A stretch of DNA of 64,000 nucleotides from a bacterium Scap17 (GTDB lineage: Bacteria; Pseudomonadota; Gammaproteobacteria; Pseudomonadales; Halomonadaceae), in the NCBI GenBank assembly GCA_013376735.1, contig VINJ01000001.1:3162001-3226000 (forward strand), in the 5' to 3' direction. Positions 35,001-48,538 of this stretch are shown piece after piece. The position numbers were made by a program, and so were the translations under genes. The notes below the pieces were generated by a model. That model saw only the letters and a program-made list of their open reading frames with translations, had not been told where the DNA came from and did no database searches. Position 1 is the stretch's first letter; every line of letters begins with the position of its first letter.

Positions 35001-36198
35001 GGCGCTGGCCGCGCGGTTCGGCGGCGATGCCTTCTGCCTCCTGCCGGCGACCAAGCAGAATCTCGTCGCTGTCCTCATCCCACTTCTCCTCACGGGCACG
35101 CCGGCTCGGCAGCAGACGCTGCCACCAGCTCAGTCTGGGGGCTGGTTCACGATCCGCGTCATCCTCTTCACCATCCTCGTGAGTCAGCGACTCCTCGGCG
35201 TAGGCTGCCTCGTCATCGTAGGCGTCCTGATCGTCGCGGCGGCTGTTGAAGCGCTCGGCGAACCATCCGGACACCCGCATGCAGCCATTGCCCAGCTCAT
35301 CCATGACCGTCAGCCACGACATGCCGGTAAACAGCGTGAAACCGCACAGGAAACTGGCCAGCGCGACCAGTACCGTGCCGCCCATGCCGATCAGCGGCGT
35401 CAGCGCACCGGCAATGCCCTTGCCGAGAATGCCACCCGCGCCGTTGGTCAGCTGGCTGTCAGGACTGTAGAACTGGATATCGCCGATGACGCAGGTCGCC
35501 ATGATCAGCAAGAACAGGCCGCCAGCACGCACGGCGATGGCCGTCGGGTCCCACACAAGTTCGGTGCTGGGCTGACGCATCAGACGCCAGGCACCGAAGC
35601 CCAGCATCGCCGGCCACCACAGGGCACTGCCGCCGAACAGCGAATACAGCACGTCTGACAGCCAGGCGCCGATGCTGCCCATCCAGTTGCTGGGCGTCAG
35701 TTCAGGGCCGCTGTAGGACCAGCCGGGGTCCGTCGGCGCATAGCTGAACAGCGCCAGCAGCATGAAGACGCATAGGCTGAGCATGAGAATGACCACACCT
35801 TCACGGCTGACGCCCTGCAGGGTGGTGGTCAGGCGTGACGGTGGTCGCGCTGCCTTCTCCGCACGCTGCTCGGCGCGGATGGCCTGGCGTTCGGCGCGTT
35901 CGGCCTGACGCTCGGCGCGGCGCTGGGCTGCAGGGCTTTCTTCCTGCACGCGTGGCGTGTTTCTGGTCTTGGCAGCAGGCTGGCCGCTGGCATCCTTCCT
36001 CGCGGGCTTGCCCGAGACGCGCGGCGTCTTGCGCGCCGAGCTAGCCTCTGTGGCTGAAGCACCGCGCAGACGCGCGAAGAAGCCCGGCGAGTCCGATTTC
36101 TGACGGGCACGCTTCCTGGGTGTTGCTGCCGCACGGCGGCTACGGGTTTCAGGCTTGGCCTGTTCCCGACTTGTCTTTCTGGCACTCTTGGCAGTCAA
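32086..36198 (-). CDS. ftsK: DNA translocase FtsK
   Basis: 1,370 residues if the TTG at 36198 is used. I prefer it because AAGGGGGA lies 7 bases upstream and the protein then opens with a lysine-rich tail before four membrane segments (about residues 130-330). In-frame ATG codons at 36282 and 36342 have poor ribosome sites. A long Ala/Gln/Glu/Pro linker (about 390-880) holds repeated QRLAEQEA and QAQLEKQ units. The motor has Walker [13 protein letters not shown] and Walker [14 protein letters not shown], and the C-terminal gamma domain ([24 protein letters not shown]) reads KOPS sites. It couples chromosome dimer resolution to septation. Confidence 0.95.
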   Translation of the reverse strand: MTAKSARKTSREQAKPETRSRRAAATPRKRARQKSDSPGFFARLRGASATEASSARKTPRVSGKPARKDASGQPAAKTRNTPRVQEESPAAQRRAERQAERAERQAIRAEQRAEKAARPPSRLTTTLQGVSREGVVILMLSLCVFMLLALFSYAPTDPGWSYSGPELTPSNWMGSIGAWLSDVLYSLFGGSALWWPAMLGFGAWRLMRQPSTELVWDPTAIAVRAGGLFLLIMATCVIGDIQFYSPDSQLTNGAGGILGKGIAGALTPLIGMGGTVLVALASFLCGFTLFTGMSWLTVMDELGNGCMRVSGWFAERFNSRRDDQDAYDDEAAYAEESLTHEDGEEDDADREPAPRLSWWQRLLPSRRAREEKWDEDSDEILLGRRQEAEGIAAEPRGQRRVEPSLDDGTDEAISTRDDFTDDRSTDIPWQTAETTPSAKVPGAAYTERMTVQSANVSIEGVDLAAALKTAVAAETASAPRVAHADVTRSRLPQAAAIEAERQRHADASATAQAPKAPTPGPAVEDTASASDSSAAPAAWDAASAFTPAARHDTARHEIARHETAQEAQAQSEAEAHKASSQAQDPSQAQAQAREQEAQRLAEQEAQRLAEQEAQREAEQKVQRTAEQQAAERQAQLEQQAQLEKQAQLEKEALLEKQAQRERDAQLARERSGVAPDSRNQPPEPKDDDDAPLPVNGGQFATAAGLAAGAGVMAAGVAAASSETPARKAVVSWDDAFEQPTGNAPTPADAPAAPSSPSVTPPQHAPEPRQPAAPHQPAEPVAPAEPDSVAPQAEHVPPFEAPTATPEATSAPAERPSWAYDGDESGMVPGGGRLATAEDAQAAASDPSGPTLWTVEHMQSQRHEGADQEEEPEGDLPQLSLLTPPDAQKPNYSEEELDQMAELLVVRLREYGVKAEVADVWPGPVITRFEIQPAPGVKASKISNLSTDLARSLLVKSVRVVEVIPGRPTVGIEIPNPNRAMIRLREVFDSDAYQLAESPVTLALGQDIGGAPVVANLGKMPHLLVAGTTGSGKSVGINSMLISMLLKATPDEVRMIMVDPKMLELSVYDGIPHLLAPVVTDMKEAANALRWCVAEMERRYKLMAAMGVRNLAGFNAKIDEAEAHGAQIADPLWEPQPWEMHQHPPVLAKLPYIVVVIDEFADMFMIVGKKVEELIARLAQKARAAGIHLILATQRPSVDVVTGLIKANIPTRMAFQVSSKIDSRTILDQGGAEDLLGHGDMLYLPAGAGMPTRVHGAFVDDDEVHRVVDDWKRRGSPEYIEEILTGGVQADALAGLEAEGEDGDAEQDALYDEAVAYVVESRRASISAVQRRFKIGYNRAARLVEAMEMAGVVSAMGTNGSREVIAPNHSG

Positions 36199-36368
36199 GT
36201 CGCCATCCCCCTTGCACCTTGTGGGCGATTTTCCATGTACCTTCAGCCGGTTATCATAACCATTCGATGGCAGTGACGTCATAATTGCCGATTCACGTCC
36301 GCTCATGACGCCAAGGCGCCAGGAGCCCATTGCTCCGTGCATGTTCCCGAACCGACAAGAGGCTGCTC

Positions 36369-37085
36369 ATGCTTCCCTGGCTTCCCCCTGCCCCTGTCCA
36401 CTTTCCGCATGCTTCCACCGCCCTGAGCGAGCCCGACGGCCTGCTGTGTGCAGGGGGCGAACTCAGTCCCGAGTGGCTGCTGGCGGCCTACCCCCGCGGC
36501 ATATTTCCCTGGTTCAGTCCGGGTGATCCTATCCTGTGGTGGTCACCGGACCCACGCATGGTGCTCAAGCCAGAGGAAGTCCGTGTACGCCGCAGTCTGG
36601 CCAAGCGCCTGCGCAATGCAGGCCTGAGCTACAGTATCGACCGCGACTTTACCGGTGTGATCAATGCCTGTGCCAGCATTCCTCGCGATGGCCAGGCAGG
36701 CACGTGGATATTGCCAGAAATGCAGCAGGCCTACATCGCCCTGCATGCCATGGGACATGCCCACAGCGTTGAAGTCTGGCAGGGCGATTCTCTGGTGGGC
36801 GGCCTGTATGGCGTCGCCTGTGGACGCATCTTCTTCGGCGAGTCGATGTTCTCGCGCGTGCCCGATGCCTCGAAACTGGCGCTGGTGATCCTGTGCCAGG
36901 AATTGAAGGCACGGGATTTTCCGTTGATCGACTGTCAGATGCATACTCCGCACCTGGCAAGTCTTGGCGCCCGCAGCATCGCCCGCAGCGATTTCATCAG
37001 CTATCTTGACCAGTATGCCACTGGCCAAGGGCATGAGGGCAAGTGGTCACTGATATCTCGGCCCACGCAGCACGCCCGGGAATGA
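36369..37085 (+). CDS. aat: Leucyl/phenylalanyl-tRNA-protein transferase Aat
   Basis: 238 residues from ATG 36369, with AAGAGG 7 bases upstream; the in-frame ATG at 36330 lies close to ftsK and lacks a site. Family motifs: LLCAGGELSPEWLLAAYPRGIFPWF, ILWWSPDPRMVL, GESMFSRVPDASK and LIDCQMHTPHLASLGA. It adds Leu or Phe to N-terminal Lys/Arg of proteins destined for ClpS-ClpAP. The neighbouring bpt and the clpS-clpA pair complete the N-degron pathway. Confidence 0.96.
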   Translation: MLPWLPPAPVHFPHASTALSEPDGLLCAGGELSPEWLLAAYPRGIFPWFSPGDPILWWSPDPRMVLKPEEVRVRRSLAKRLRNAGLSYSIDRDFTGVINACASIPRDGQAGTWILPEMQQAYIALHAMGHAHSVEVWQGDSLVGGLYGVACGRIFFGESMFSRVPDASKLALVILCQELKARDFPLIDCQMHTPHLASLGARSIARSDFISYLDQYATGQGHEGKWSLISRPTQHARE

Positions 37086-37121
37086 TGGCCACGGCAATTC
37101 CAAGAGGGAGATGATGCAACG

Positions 37122-37925
37122 GTGAGCAGCAATACCCCCAAGCAACCGCAACGCGATCTGCGCTTCTTTCTGACGGTACCGCACGCCTGCAGCTATCTGG
37201 AAGGCCGCCAGGCGACCACGCTGTTTCTCGATCCGCAGGAAGCGCCCAATTCCGGTGTCTATGACGCCCTTGCCCTGCTCGGCTTTCGCCGCAGCGGCTC
37301 TCATCTCTATCGTCCGCATTGCGGTGATTGCCGTGCCTGCATTTCCGTCCGCGTGCCGATCGCCGACTTCACGCCCAACCGCACCCAGAAGCGTCTGGTG
37401 CGTCGCAATGCCGACCTGGTCATCGAAGAGGGGCCGGCACTCTTCGACCCCGAACATTATCGCCTGTACGCCCACTACATCCGCAGCCGTCATGCGGATG
37501 GCGACATGTTCCCGCCCAGTCATGAGCAGTATCGCACCTTCCTCACCTCCCGCGATGACTACGCCCGTCTGGTGAGCTTTCGCCTCGACGGCCGTCTGGT
37601 GGCCGTCGCCGCCATGGACCGCATGAGTCATGGCCTGTCCGCCATCTATACCTTCTACGATCCGGATGAATCACTGAATCAGCGCTCGCTGGGGACCTAC
37701 GCGGTGCTGTGGCAGATCGAGCAGGCACGCCGCGAAAGCCTGACCCACCTCTATCTGGGCTACTGGATCCGTGACTGCCGCAAGATGAACTACAAGCAGC
37801 ATTTTCAGCCGCTCGAGTATCTGGATGGCAGCCACTGGCGGCGACGCATACCGGCCAATCATACCGATAGCCATCTGCCACTGAGCCTGGTCAAGCAAGG
37901 CGCGTCAGTGACACCCGGCGAGTGA
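37122..37925 (+). CDS. bpt: Aspartate/glutamate leucyltransferase Bpt
   Basis: 267 residues from GTG 37122; no better ATG exists before the conserved N-terminus. The ATE-type cysteine cluster is present (CSYLEGR, RPHCGDCRACISVRVP), followed by YIRSRHADGDM and YLGYWIRDCRKMNYKQHFQPLE. It transfers Leu to N-terminal Asp or Glu, a second route into ClpS-ClpAP degradation. It lies 36 bp after aat in the same direction and is probably co-transcribed. Confidence 0.94.
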   Translation: MSSNTPKQPQRDLRFFLTVPHACSYLEGRQATTLFLDPQEAPNSGVYDALALLGFRRSGSHLYRPHCGDCRACISVRVPIADFTPNRTQKRLVRRNADLVIEEGPALFDPEHYRLYAHYIRSRHADGDMFPPSHEQYRTFLTSRDDYARLVSFRLDGRLVAVAAMDRMSHGLSAIYTFYDPDESLNQRSLGTYAVLWQIEQARRESLTHLYLGYWIRDCRKMNYKQHFQPLEYLDGSHWRRRIPANHTDSHLPLSLVKQGASVTPGE

Positions 37926-38248
37926 CGCGCTCTGCGGGCGCCCTCTCGACGCAAGCGCGTCTGACAACGTCAAGATGAGCATCGTTCAGCTAGCAGGAGC
38001 TCACCAGACAGCGCCGACTGCCGACCAACCGCCTCCCGGAAGTTGCCCCGGCGCAAGAAGCCGATTTTTATCTTCCTCCTGAACTGCCCACAGGCGCTCA
38101 AGGAGCGTACAATCGCGCTTCGGCTTTGCCTTGCCGCCGCCCTTACGGCACAATATCGCGTATCGAAGTCCCGAATCGGGCACTTTTTGTGCTGAGGCGG
38201 CTCGGAACTACCAGCAGTATTCCCTGTAATAAGTGAGGATCAGCCTAT
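37926..38248. other. Intergenic region upstream of infA
   Basis: 323 bases. A run of GC-rich sequence ends in GGCACAATATCGCG about 100 bases before infA, which could hold its promoter, but no -35 is obvious. No gene or repeat supported. Confidence 0.4.
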
Positions 38249-38467
38249 ATGGCGCGTGAAGATCATATTGAAATGGAAGGCGTCATCGTCGACACCCTTC
38301 CGAACACCACTTTCCGTGTTGAACTGGAAAACGGCCACATCGTGACCGCACACATCTCCGGCAAGATGCGCAAGAACTACATCCGCATCCTGACTGGCGA
38401 CAAGGTCAAGGTTGAGCTGACTCCGTACGACCTGTCCAAGGGCCGTATCGTCTACCGTTCGCGCTAA
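38249..38467 (+). CDS. infA: Translation initiation factor IF-1
   Basis: 72 residues, the exact usual length. The S1/OB-fold sequence is nearly canonical: [20 protein letters not shown] at the start, then [27 protein letters not shown] in segments, ending [13 protein letters not shown]-1 binds the ribosomal A site during initiation. A GAGGAT site lies 9-10 bases before the ATG. As in other gammaproteobacteria it lies near clpA, bpt and aat. Confidence 0.98.
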   Translation: MAREDHIEMEGVIVDTLPNTTFRVELENGHIVTAHISGKMRKNYIRILTGDKVKVELTPYDLSKGRIVYRSR

Positions 38468-38808
38468 GCACGGTCAGACTGCCCTGCCGGTTGCCATGCC
38501 ATCGATCACTCTGCACGTCCTGGACCTGCATGCGATCATCATGACACCGGCTGGCTGAACCGGTCGTTCCCGGCATCTCAGGCACCAGCGTCACCTCCGC
38601 CTGAACCCTCCGCCCGGACCCGGAACGCATCGAGGTTGCAAGACTTGCCCTTCACGGCGAGACACCCGCCACCTCGATGGCGTATGCCTGAGTATTCCGA
38701 TGATGCCGCCTTGTCCCATGAATGTGTCTTGAGCCCGAACGCCAATCTGGTCTTCGCTCCCATTACATGATGACAGGCGGCTCATCCCCGCTGGGCATTT
38801 TCTCCTCA

Positions 38809-38840
38809 ATACGCATTCGCTTCCCCCGATACGCATTCGC
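38809..38840. repeat. Two copies of ATACGCATTCGC, 20 bp apart
   Basis: Exact 12-bp direct repeats at 38809-38820 and 38829-38840, each followed by a pyrimidine-rich stretch. Role unknown. Confidence 0.7.
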
Positions 38841-38976
38841 CTCCTCGCAGTACTCATCCAACTCCCCGCCCTCCCCTTGAGGATCGCGAGCCCCTTGGCG
38901 TGCGCGCGTGTCCAGGTTGAGCAATCGACTCCATGTTAGCTACATGCGGACAGCCTGCTGACTGGCGACCATAAAA

Positions 38977-39004
38977 AACGGCCAGTGCTTGAGCACTGAC
39001 CGTT
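38977..39004 (-). terminator. Terminator of clpA
   Basis: AACGGCCAGTGCT pairs with AGCACTGACCGTT (one mismatch). On the - strand the stem is followed by a run of six T, the classical intrinsic signal. Confidence 0.9.
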
Positions 39005-39042
39005 CATGTCGCCCCCCTCAAGGCAGGAGGCTTAGCGTCAGA

Positions 39043-41307
39043 TCACGCCATTTCCGCTTCCGTTTCCAGGTGCAGCTCGCCGTTGTCGACTGTGACATGC
39101 ACGATGCCGCCCGACTCGGAAAGGTCGCCGAACAGGATCATTTCTGCCAGCGGCTTCTTGAGCTTCTCCTGAATCACGCGTGCCATCGGGCGAGCCCCCA
39201 TTGCCGGGTCATACCCGAGGGTCGCCAGCAAGTCGCGCGCCTCATCAGCGACATCCAGCTGCACGCGTTTCTCATCCAGCTGCGCCTGCAGTTCGACCAG
39301 GAACTTGTCGACCACATTGCGCACCACGGCGAGATCCAGCGCGCCGAACTGGATGATGCCATCCAGACGGTTGCGGAATTCCGGCGAGAACGTCTTGCGG
39401 ATGACTTCCATGGCGTCGGTGGAGTGATCCTGGTGCTTGAAGCCGATGGAGCGACGCGCCACCTGCTCGGCACCCGCGTTGGAGGTCATCACCAGGATGA
39501 CGTTGCGGAAGTCCGCTTCGCGACCGTTGTTGTCGGTCAGGCGGCCGTGGTCCATTACCTGTAGCAGCAGATTGAAGACTTCCGGGTGCGCCTTCTCGAT
39601 CTCATCCAGCAACAGCACGCAGTGCGGCTGCTTGGTGATGGCTTCGGTCAACAGACCGCCCTGGTCATAACCGACGTACCCCGGCGGTGCCCCGATGAGG
39701 CGCGAGACGGTGTGACGCTCCATGTACTCGGACATGTCGAAGCGCACCAGTTCGATACCCATCAGCGCCGCCAGCTGACGAGCGACCTCGGTCTTGCCGA
39801 CGCCTGTCGGGCCAGCGAACAGGAAGCTGCCCACCGGCTTGTCCGGCGCCTTGAGGCCTGCACGCGACAGCTTGATCGCCGCGGACAGTCCGGTAATGGC
39901 GTCGTCCTGCCCGAACACCAGCATCTTGAGATCGCGCTCGAGATTGGACAGCAGCTTCTTGTCGGAGCTGGAGACCGTCTTCGGCGGAATGCGAGCGATG
40001 GAGGCGACGATCGCCTCGACCTGCTCGGTATCGATGGTGTCGACACGGATGCTCTCCGGCAGCAGCCGCTGGTGGGCACCGGCCTCGTCGATCACGTCGA
40101 TGGCCTTGTCCGGCAGCTGACGCTCGTTGATGTAGCGATCGGCCAGACGCACTGCCGTTTCCAGCGAGGCATCGGTGTACTTGATGGCATGGTGCTCCTC
40201 GAAGCGACCACGCAACCCCTTGAGGATACGGATGGTGTCATCCACCGACGGCTCCATCACATCAACCTTCTGGAAACGACGCGCCAGGGCGCGGTCCTTC
40301 TCGAAGATGCCGCGGAATTCCTGGAAGGTAGTGGAGCCGATGCAACGCAGTTCGCCGGAAGACAGCAGCGGCTTGAGCAGGTTGGAGGCATCCATCACGC
40401 CACCGGACGCAGCACCCGCACCGATGACAGTGTGGATCTCGTCGATGAACAGGATCGAGTTCGGTTCCTTGCGCAGCTCCGCCAGCAGTGACTTGAGACG
40501 CTTCTCGAAGTCGCCGCGGTACTTGGTGCCGGCCAGCAGCGCGCCGAGATCCAGCGAGTAGACCACGGCTTCCTTGATGACGTCCGGCACGTCCTCCTCG
40601 ACGATGCGCTTGGCGAGACCTTCCGCGATGGCAGTCTTGCCGACGCCCGCCTCACCGACCAGCAGCGGGTTGTTCTTGCGGCGACGCACCAGAATCTGCA
40701 CCACACGCTCAAGCTCCTCGTCGCGACCGATCAGCGGGTCGATCTTGCCCAGACGCGCCTGCTCGTTGAGGTTGGTGGCGTAGTTGGTCAGCGGGTTGTT
40801 GCCGCCTTCGCTGCTCGCCTCTTCGCTCTCTTCGTTCTCGACCGACGCCTGGGGCGCCTGGGTGTGACCCGCGACCTTGGAGATGCCATGCGCGATGTAA
40901 TTGACCGCATCCACACGCGCGACATTCTGCTGCTTGAGGAAGTAGACGGCCTGGCTTTCCTGCTCGGAGAAGATGGCCACCAGCACGTTGGCGCCGGTAA
41001 CTTCACTCTTGCCGGAAGATTGCACGTGGAAGACGGCACGCTGCAGAACGCGCTGGAAGCCCAGCGTCGGCTGCGTCTCGCGGTCTTCCTGCTCTTCCGG
41101 AATCAGCGGGGTGGTGGAGTTGATGAAGTCCTGAAGGTCGACTCGCAGCTTGTCCAGATTGGCACCACAGGCGCGCAGGACATCGGCAGCGGAGGCATTG
41201 TCCAGCAGTGCCAGCAGGAGGTGTTCCACGGTCATGAATTCGTGGCGTTTGGAACGTGCCACGGTGAAGGCCGTGTTCAGGGTCAGTTCAAGTTCTTTGC
41301 TCAACAT
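39043..41307 (-). CDS. clpA: ATP-dependent Clp protease ATP-binding subunit ClpA
   Basis: 754 residues. An N-terminal double Clp-N domain (about 1-140) that docks ClpS is followed by two AAA+ modules: Walker [15 protein letters not shown] and [14 protein letters not shown], Walker B LFIDEIHT and [12 protein letters not shown]. The ClpP-docking loop reads IGFKHQD. ClpA unfolds N-degron and SsrA substrates for ClpP. clpS lies just upstream on the same strand, separated by 33 bp. Confidence 0.97.
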   Translation of the reverse strand: MLSKELELTLNTAFTVARSKRHEFMTVEHLLLALLDNASAADVLRACGANLDKLRVDLQDFINSTTPLIPEEQEDRETQPTLGFQRVLQRAVFHVQSSGKSEVTGANVLVAIFSEQESQAVYFLKQQNVARVDAVNYIAHGISKVAGHTQAPQASVENEESEEASSEGGNNPLTNYATNLNEQARLGKIDPLIGRDEELERVVQILVRRRKNNPLLVGEAGVGKTAIAEGLAKRIVEEDVPDVIKEAVVYSLDLGALLAGTKYRGDFEKRLKSLLAELRKEPNSILFIDEIHTVIGAGAASGGVMDASNLLKPLLSSGELRCIGSTTFQEFRGIFEKDRALARRFQKVDVMEPSVDDTIRILKGLRGRFEEHHAIKYTDASLETAVRLADRYINERQLPDKAIDVIDEAGAHQRLLPESIRVDTIDTEQVEAIVASIARIPPKTVSSSDKKLLSNLERDLKMLVFGQDDAITGLSAAIKLSRAGLKAPDKPVGSFLFAGPTGVGKTEVARQLAALMGIELVRFDMSEYMERHTVSRLIGAPPGYVGYDQGGLLTEAITKQPHCVLLLDEIEKAHPEVFNLLLQVMDHGRLTDNNGREADFRNVILVMTSNAGAEQVARRSIGFKHQDHSTDAMEVIRKTFSPEFRNRLDGIIQFGALDLAVVRNVVDKFLVELQAQLDEKRVQLDVADEARDLLATLGYDPAMGARPMARVIQEKLKKPLAEMILFGDLSESGGIVHVTVDNGELHLETEAEMA

Positions 41308-41340
41308 GGCAAGTCCCCTCTAGGCCGCGTCTTGGACGGA

Positions 41341-41742
41341 TCACTCCGCCCGGTCGATGTCGCACAGCAGCGGATGCTGGCACTCTCGAGCATATTGATT
41401 GACTTGGTGGCATTTCGTTTCCGCGATGTCGCGACTGAAGATGCCACAGGTTCCTTTTCCCTGATGATGGACAGCGAGCATGATCTGTACTGCCTGCTCC
41501 TGATCCTTGTTGAAAAAGGTGGTCAGCACCTCCACGACGAAGTCCATCGGCGTGAAGTCATCATTGTGCAGAACGACCTTGTACATGGGCGGTGGAGCCA
41601 GTTCAGGCTCAGCGGTCTCGAATGCCAGATCACCTTCGTGGTCTTCCTGGTATCCGGGGTCCTGAGCCGACGGGGCCTGATTGCTGATCGACAGTGTCTC
41701 CAGAAAGGGAGGACTGCCGCGCGATGTCTCTGTCTTGAACAT
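41341..41742 (-). CDS. clpS: ClpS, adaptor for N-degron substrates
   Basis: 133 residues from ATG 41742; a TTG eight codons upstream is possible and neither has a strong ribosome site. The core motif is complete: [24 protein letters not shown], then [19 protein letters not shown]. It delivers proteins with N-terminal Leu, Phe, Tyr or Trp to ClpA. The first 45 residues are a longer tail than usual. It is transcribed ahead of clpA. Confidence 0.93.
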   Translation of the reverse strand: MFKTETSRGSPPFLETLSISNQAPSAQDPGYQEDHEGDLAFETAEPELAPPPMYKVVLHNDDFTPMDFVVEVLTTFFNKDQEQAVQIMLAVHHQGKGTCGIFSRDIAETKCHQVNQYARECQHPLLCDIDRAE

Positions 41743-42228
41743 AAGGGGCTGATCCGGTGAACACAAGCCGTGACGAAGCAGATTGCCTCAACGCGCCGCG
41801 AAGAAGGTCAAGCGCTGCCACGTCGTCTCAATGTGGGTGTGATAAGGAAAAGATGGGGGCTTGTCGATCTGGTTGCAAGCTTTGGTCGCGTCCGCCCAGG
41901 CGTACACGTTCATGCCTGCATCGCGACGGTCTGACATGAATGCGGGCATTTGCATGCATTTTCGCTCACATACGCGACAGACACTTCTCGACAGGCGTCG
42001 CCACCTGACGACCCATTCAAGCGCCTCGCCGCTCAATGAAACCCGGAATGCGACCGCGCAGAACGCTCCACGCAGAATGCCCAGGAGTAGCAATCGTTGG
42101 CAGCCGTCTGGGCGCGCAACCGAGAAGCTTCCATCTCAAACGCAAGAAGGCCCCCGGACATGTCCGGGGGCCTTCTGCTGAAACCTGTCACGCAACCTGA
42201 TGCCTGGGCATCAGATCAACGCAGGATC
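41743..42228. other. Intergenic region between clpS and icd
   Basis: 486 bases upstream of clpS and downstream of icd. It contains the icd terminator. The cold-shock gene cspD, often divergent from clpS in other gammaproteobacteria, is absent here. The small open frames have no family features. Confidence 0.5.
42145..42176 (-). terminator. Terminator of icd
   Basis: A perfect 32-base palindrome (AGAAGGCCCCCGGACA and its complement), 53 bp past the icd stop, followed on the - strand by TGCGTTTG. Strong stem, modest T content. Confidence 0.8.
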
Positions 42229-43491
<1,263 letters not shown>

Positions 43492-43591
43492 TGATAACTC
43501 CCCTGTCATGGATTCAGTGGAGGCGCGAGTATAGCACCCGTGCCGCTTCTCACAGTAGGCTTATACGGCAGCCGCGACAAAAGTCTAAACC

Positions 43592-44353
43592 ATGTCTCTC
43601 ATATATCTGCTTCACAAGCCTTACCGCGTCCTGACCCAGTTTACCGACCGCGATCAGGGCCGCCAGACACTCGCTGACTTCATCGACGTGCCGGATGTCT
43701 ATGCCGCCGGGCGCCTCGACTATGACTCCGAGGGACTGCTGCTGCTCACCAGTAATGGCGCGCTCTCCCACCAGATCGCGCACCCGAAGAAGAAGCAGCC
43801 CAAGACCTACTGGGTGCAAGTGGAAGGTGCCCCTGACGAGCAGGCCATCGCCGCGCTGCGTGCCGGTGTCGAGCTCAAGGATGGCATGACCCGGCCGGCG
43901 AAGGTCAGGCTGATTGACCCGCCGGCGTTGCCGGACAGGCAACCCCCTGTGCGCTTCCGTGCCAGCATTCCGACCCACTGGCTGGAGATCATCATCAGTG
44001 AAGGTCGCAATCGCCAGGTGCGCCGCATGACCGCCCACGTCGGCCTGCCGACCCTGCGCTTGATCCGCGCGGCCATCGGGCCGTGGAAGCTCGACGGCCT
44101 TGCCCCCGGTGAATGGCGCAGCGAGGAAGTCGAGATGCCAGCGCCACCTCGTCGCGAGTCCCGCTCGCCACGCCACAAGGGCGCGACGGGCGAGCGCCGC
44201 ACCGGCAACGCTGGCCCCCGGGGCAGTGGCAGTAGAAGCAGTAAAGCCAGGAATGGCAAGGGTTTCAGCAAGGGCTCAGGTCAAGGTTCAGGCAAGACAC
44301 CCGGCGCCGCCTCCCGTCGCCCCTCATCCCCCAAGAAAGGAAGGAAATCCTGA
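43592..44353 (+). CDS. rluE: 23S rRNA pseudouridine synthase, RluE-like
   Basis: 253 residues. The RsuA/RluE catalytic motif [16 protein letters not shown] carries the active-site aspartate, and [12 protein letters not shown] is the second family block. No S4 domain precedes it, as in RluE. RluE modifies U2457 of 23S rRNA in E. coli. The last 65 residues are Lys/Arg/Ser/Gly-rich and probably disordered, perhaps binding RNA. The next gene, nudJ, starts on its last base. Confidence 0.9.
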   Translation: MSLIYLLHKPYRVLTQFTDRDQGRQTLADFIDVPDVYAAGRLDYDSEGLLLLTSNGALSHQIAHPKKKQPKTYWVQVEGAPDEQAIAALRAGVELKDGMTRPAKVRLIDPPALPDRQPPVRFRASIPTHWLEIIISEGRNRQVRRMTAHVGLPTLRLIRAAIGPWKLDGLAPGEWRSEEVEMPAPPRRESRSPRHKGATGERRTGNAGPRGSGSRSSKARNGKGFSKGSGQGSGKTPGAASRRPSSPKKGRKS

Positions 44354-44802
44354 TGGCTGCTCGCTGGACCCCGAATGTCACCGTCGCCTGTGTCGTCGAA
44401 CGCGCCGGGCGCTACCTGATCGTCGAGGAAGACAAGGGCGGGCCCTGCACGGTGTTCAACCAACCGGCCGGCCATCTCGAACCCCATGAGCGCATCATCG
44501 ACGGCGTACAACGCGAAGTTCGCGAGGAAACCGCCTGGCGCATCCTGCTCACCGGCTATCTCGGCCTCTATGTGCACGTGGCCGAGGACGGCACCCACTT
44601 CCACTCCCACAGCTTCGAGGCCGCCGCCCTTGAGCACCTGTGCACGCCGCTGGACCCTGACATCGTCAGAACGCACTGGCTGTCGCTTGAGGAGATCGAG
44701 CAGCTCGAGGACATGGGCCGCCTGCGCAGCCCCCTGGTGACCCGTCGTATCCGCGATAGCCAGCGTGGCAAGCGTTTCCCGCTGGATGTGCTACACGATT
44801 GA
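44353..44802 (+). CDS. nudJ: Nudix hydrolase NudJ
   Basis: 149 residues. The Nudix box is exact: G-x5-E-x7-REVREE in GHLEPHERIIDGVQREVREE. NudJ hydrolyses thiamine pyrimidine pyrophosphate and nucleoside diphosphates or triphosphates. It starts on the last base of rluE and is followed by mnmA, the order rluE-nudJ-mnmA-hflD-purB known from E. coli. Confidence 0.93.
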   Translation: MAARWTPNVTVACVVERAGRYLIVEEDKGGPCTVFNQPAGHLEPHERIIDGVQREVREETAWRILLTGYLGLYVHVAEDGTHFHSHSFEAAALEHLCTPLDPDIVRTHWLSLEEIEQLEDMGRLRSPLVTRRIRDSQRGKRFPLDVLHD

Positions 44803-44943
44803 GCGATCGCCCGGGCGCAGGCGGGGTGAATCCCTGCCCCGCATTCAGGTATAATCCCGGCCATTCGAGCGGCGCCAGAATGACGGGTCTGCCGCCTCCC
44901 CTGTTTGTGACAACCCGCGGCCATGCGGGTGACGAGAGAACTG

Positions 44944-46125
44944 ATGACCGCTGAAACCGGTACCGGAACCAAGGTCATCGTCGGCATGTCCGGCGGTGTC
45001 GACTCCTCCGTCTCTGCCCTGTTGTTGATGGAGCAGGGCTACCACGTCGAAGGCCTGTTCATGAAGAACTGGGACGAAGACGACGGTAGCGAATACTGTA
45101 CCGCCCTCGAAGACCTGGCCGATGCCCAGGCCGTGTGCGACAAGCTCGGCATCAAGCTGCACACCGCCAACTTCGCCGCGGAGTACTGGGACAACGTCTT
45201 CGAGCACTTCCTGGCCGAGTACAAGGCCGGTCGCACGCCGAATCCCGACATCCTGTGCAACCGCGAGATCAAGTTCAAGGTCTTCCTCGAGTATGCCGAG
45301 ATGCTGGGCGCCGAGCTGATCGCCACCGGTCACTACGTGCGTGGCGGCGTGCGCGAGGGTCTCCCGCGCCTTCTCAAGGGCCTGGACACCAACAAGGACC
45401 AGAGCTACTTCCTGCATGCCGTGCCGCAGGCAGCCATCGCGCGCACTCTGTTCCCGGTCGGCGAGCTCGAGAAGCACGAAGTGCGCGCCATCGCCGAGAA
45501 GCATGAGCTGATCACCGCGCGCAAGAAGGATTCCACCGGCATCTGCTTCATCGGCGAGCGGCGTTTCGCCGACTTCCTCAAGCAGTACCTGCCCGCTCAG
45601 CCCGGCAAGATCGAGACCCCCGATGGCGATGTCATCGGCGAGCACATGGGCCTGATGTACTACACCCTCGGCCAGCGCCAGGGGCTGGGAATCGGTGGCC
45701 TCAAGCGCTATCCGGACGCGCCCTGGTTCGTGTGTGCCAAGGATCTGGAGCGCAACGTGCTGATCGCCGTGCAGGGCAAGCACCACGACCTGCTCTACAC
45801 TCAGGCGTTGAGCACCGAATCCGTGGACTGGGTCGCGGGCGAGCCGCCGCAGACCGACGCCAATGGCGAGCTGCGCATTCGCTGCAAGAACCGCTATCGC
45901 CAGGAAGACCAGGCCGCGACCTTGATCGTCAATGACGGCCAGCGTGTCGAGGTGCGTTTCGATGAACCGCAACGCGCCGTCACGCCCGGCCAGTCTGCCG
46001 TCTTCTATCTCGGCGACATCTGTCTGGGCGGCGGCGTGATCGATGCCACCTGGAAACTTCCGGCGGCGGACGCCAGCGCTTCCACCGCCCCGCTCTCTGG
46101 CCCCGAGGAGTCCGCCGCGCAATGA
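44944..46125 (+). CDS. mnmA: tRNA-specific 2-thiouridylase MnmA
   Basis: 393 residues from ATG 44944 (GAGAG 5 bases upstream); an in-frame ATG at 44923 is possible. The PP-loop is [12 protein letters not shown] (residues 14-25). The two catalytic cysteines are C105 ([11 protein letters not shown]) and C201 ([12 protein letters not shown]). It thiolates U34 of tRNA-Lys, -Glu and -Gln. The stop overlaps the hflD start. Confidence 0.97.
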   Translation: MTAETGTGTKVIVGMSGGVDSSVSALLLMEQGYHVEGLFMKNWDEDDGSEYCTALEDLADAQAVCDKLGIKLHTANFAAEYWDNVFEHFLAEYKAGRTPNPDILCNREIKFKVFLEYAEMLGAELIATGHYVRGGVREGLPRLLKGLDTNKDQSYFLHAVPQAAIARTLFPVGELEKHEVRAIAEKHELITARKKDSTGICFIGERRFADFLKQYLPAQPGKIETPDGDVIGEHMGLMYYTLGQRQGLGIGGLKRYPDAPWFVCAKDLERNVLIAVQGKHHDLLYTQALSTESVDWVAGEPPQTDANGELRIRCKNRYRQEDQAATLIVNDGQRVEVRFDEPQRAVTPGQSAVFYLGDICLGGGVIDATWKLPAADASASTAPLSGPEESAAQ

Positions 46126-46757
46126 CCAGCGTGCCGATCCGTCCCGTCACTGATACCACTACCCGCCAGGCACTCTCGCTGGCGGGCGTCTTCCAGGCAG
46201 CCGCGCTGGTCGATGAGCTGGCCCGCCACGGCCAGTGCGATGAGCGCGCCTGGGAAACCCTGGTCAATGCCACGCTGGATACCAATCCGAAAAGCTTCGA
46301 AGCCATCTACGGAGGGCACCATAACCGCCTGCGGCTCGGCATCGACACCGTCAGTGCGGTGATGGAACGTCGCCAGGTCTCGCCCGTGGTGATGCGTTAC
46401 GGCTTCTCGCTGGTGATGCTGATGAGCAAGCTCAAGAAGGACCCGGACATGCTGGACAAGCTGGGCGCGGGCCTGACCCGCATCCAGGGCCAGGCCGAGC
46501 ACTTCGGGCCGACCCACGAGAACGTGATCGCAAGCCTGGGCGAGCTTTACCAGCAGACCCTCTCCACCTTCCGCTACCGGATCGTGGTGCAGGGCGACCC
46601 CGGCCTGCTGCAGCAACGCATGATGCCGGAACGCATCCGCTGCGCCCTGCTGGCAGGCGTGCGCTTCGCCCTGCTGTGGGACCAGCAGGGTGGCCGTCGC
46701 TGGAAGCTGGTCTTCCAGCGCAGCGCGCTCAAGAAGTCATTGCAGCAGCTGGACTGA
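46122..46757 (+). CDS. hflD: HflD, high frequency lysogenization protein
   Basis: 211 residues, alpha-helical. [20 protein letters not shown] at the N-terminus, [15 protein letters not shown] in the middle and [19 protein letters not shown] near the end match HflD. In E. coli it is a peripheral membrane protein that affects phage lambda CII stability. It overlaps mnmA by 4 bp and precedes purB, as in most gammaproteobacteria. Confidence 0.94.
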   Translation: MTSVPIRPVTDTTTRQALSLAGVFQAAALVDELARHGQCDERAWETLVNATLDTNPKSFEAIYGGHHNRLRLGIDTVSAVMERRQVSPVVMRYGFSLVMLMSKLKKDPDMLDKLGAGLTRIQGQAEHFGPTHENVIASLGELYQQTLSTFRYRIVVQGDPGLLQQRMMPERIRCALLAGVRFALLWDQQGGRRWKLVFQRSALKKSLQQLD

Positions 46758-46795
46758 GCCCGCCTCCGCGCTCGAGCGTCACCTGCACCACCTGA

Positions 46796-48268
<1,473 letters not shown>

Positions 48269-48538
48269 GCGGCGCAGGTCACTGCAAGTCTTTGGACGCC
48301 GGGGCCTCTGCTCCGGCGTCATGCATTGCGCATTAGACGCATGCAACACGCAGCACGCTGAATGACACCCTGGATTCACGACCACTGACGTTCTTCGTCA
48401 GTGGGCACGACATGCCACGCTCTCAAGGCTCGGCATGGAACGCATCGCCGTCTGCCATCCGGCAAAACGGCTTCAACGACGTCATCGCGAGACCGCCGCC
48501 CCCCTGACAGGCTGCCGTTCGCGTTCGAGAGGTTCTGC

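Larger units (their letters stand above)
38468..39042. other. Intergenic region between infA and clpA
   Basis: 575 bases between convergent genes. It contains the clpA terminator at its right end and a pair of 12-bp repeats near 38809. No convincing protein gene: the small frames here have odd composition and no ribosome sites. I looked for the serine tRNA found at this place in E. coli and did not see one. Confidence 0.55.

Noticed and set aside
38468-39042. A serine tRNA between infA and clpA, as in E. coli
   Set aside because: No cloverleaf, T-loop or acceptor pairing could be found.
41788-42093. Possible 101-residue gene upstream of clpS on the - strand, or a cspD gene on the + strand
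   Set aside because: Cys/Arg/Trp-rich sequence without ribosome site; no cold-shock domain motif on either strand.
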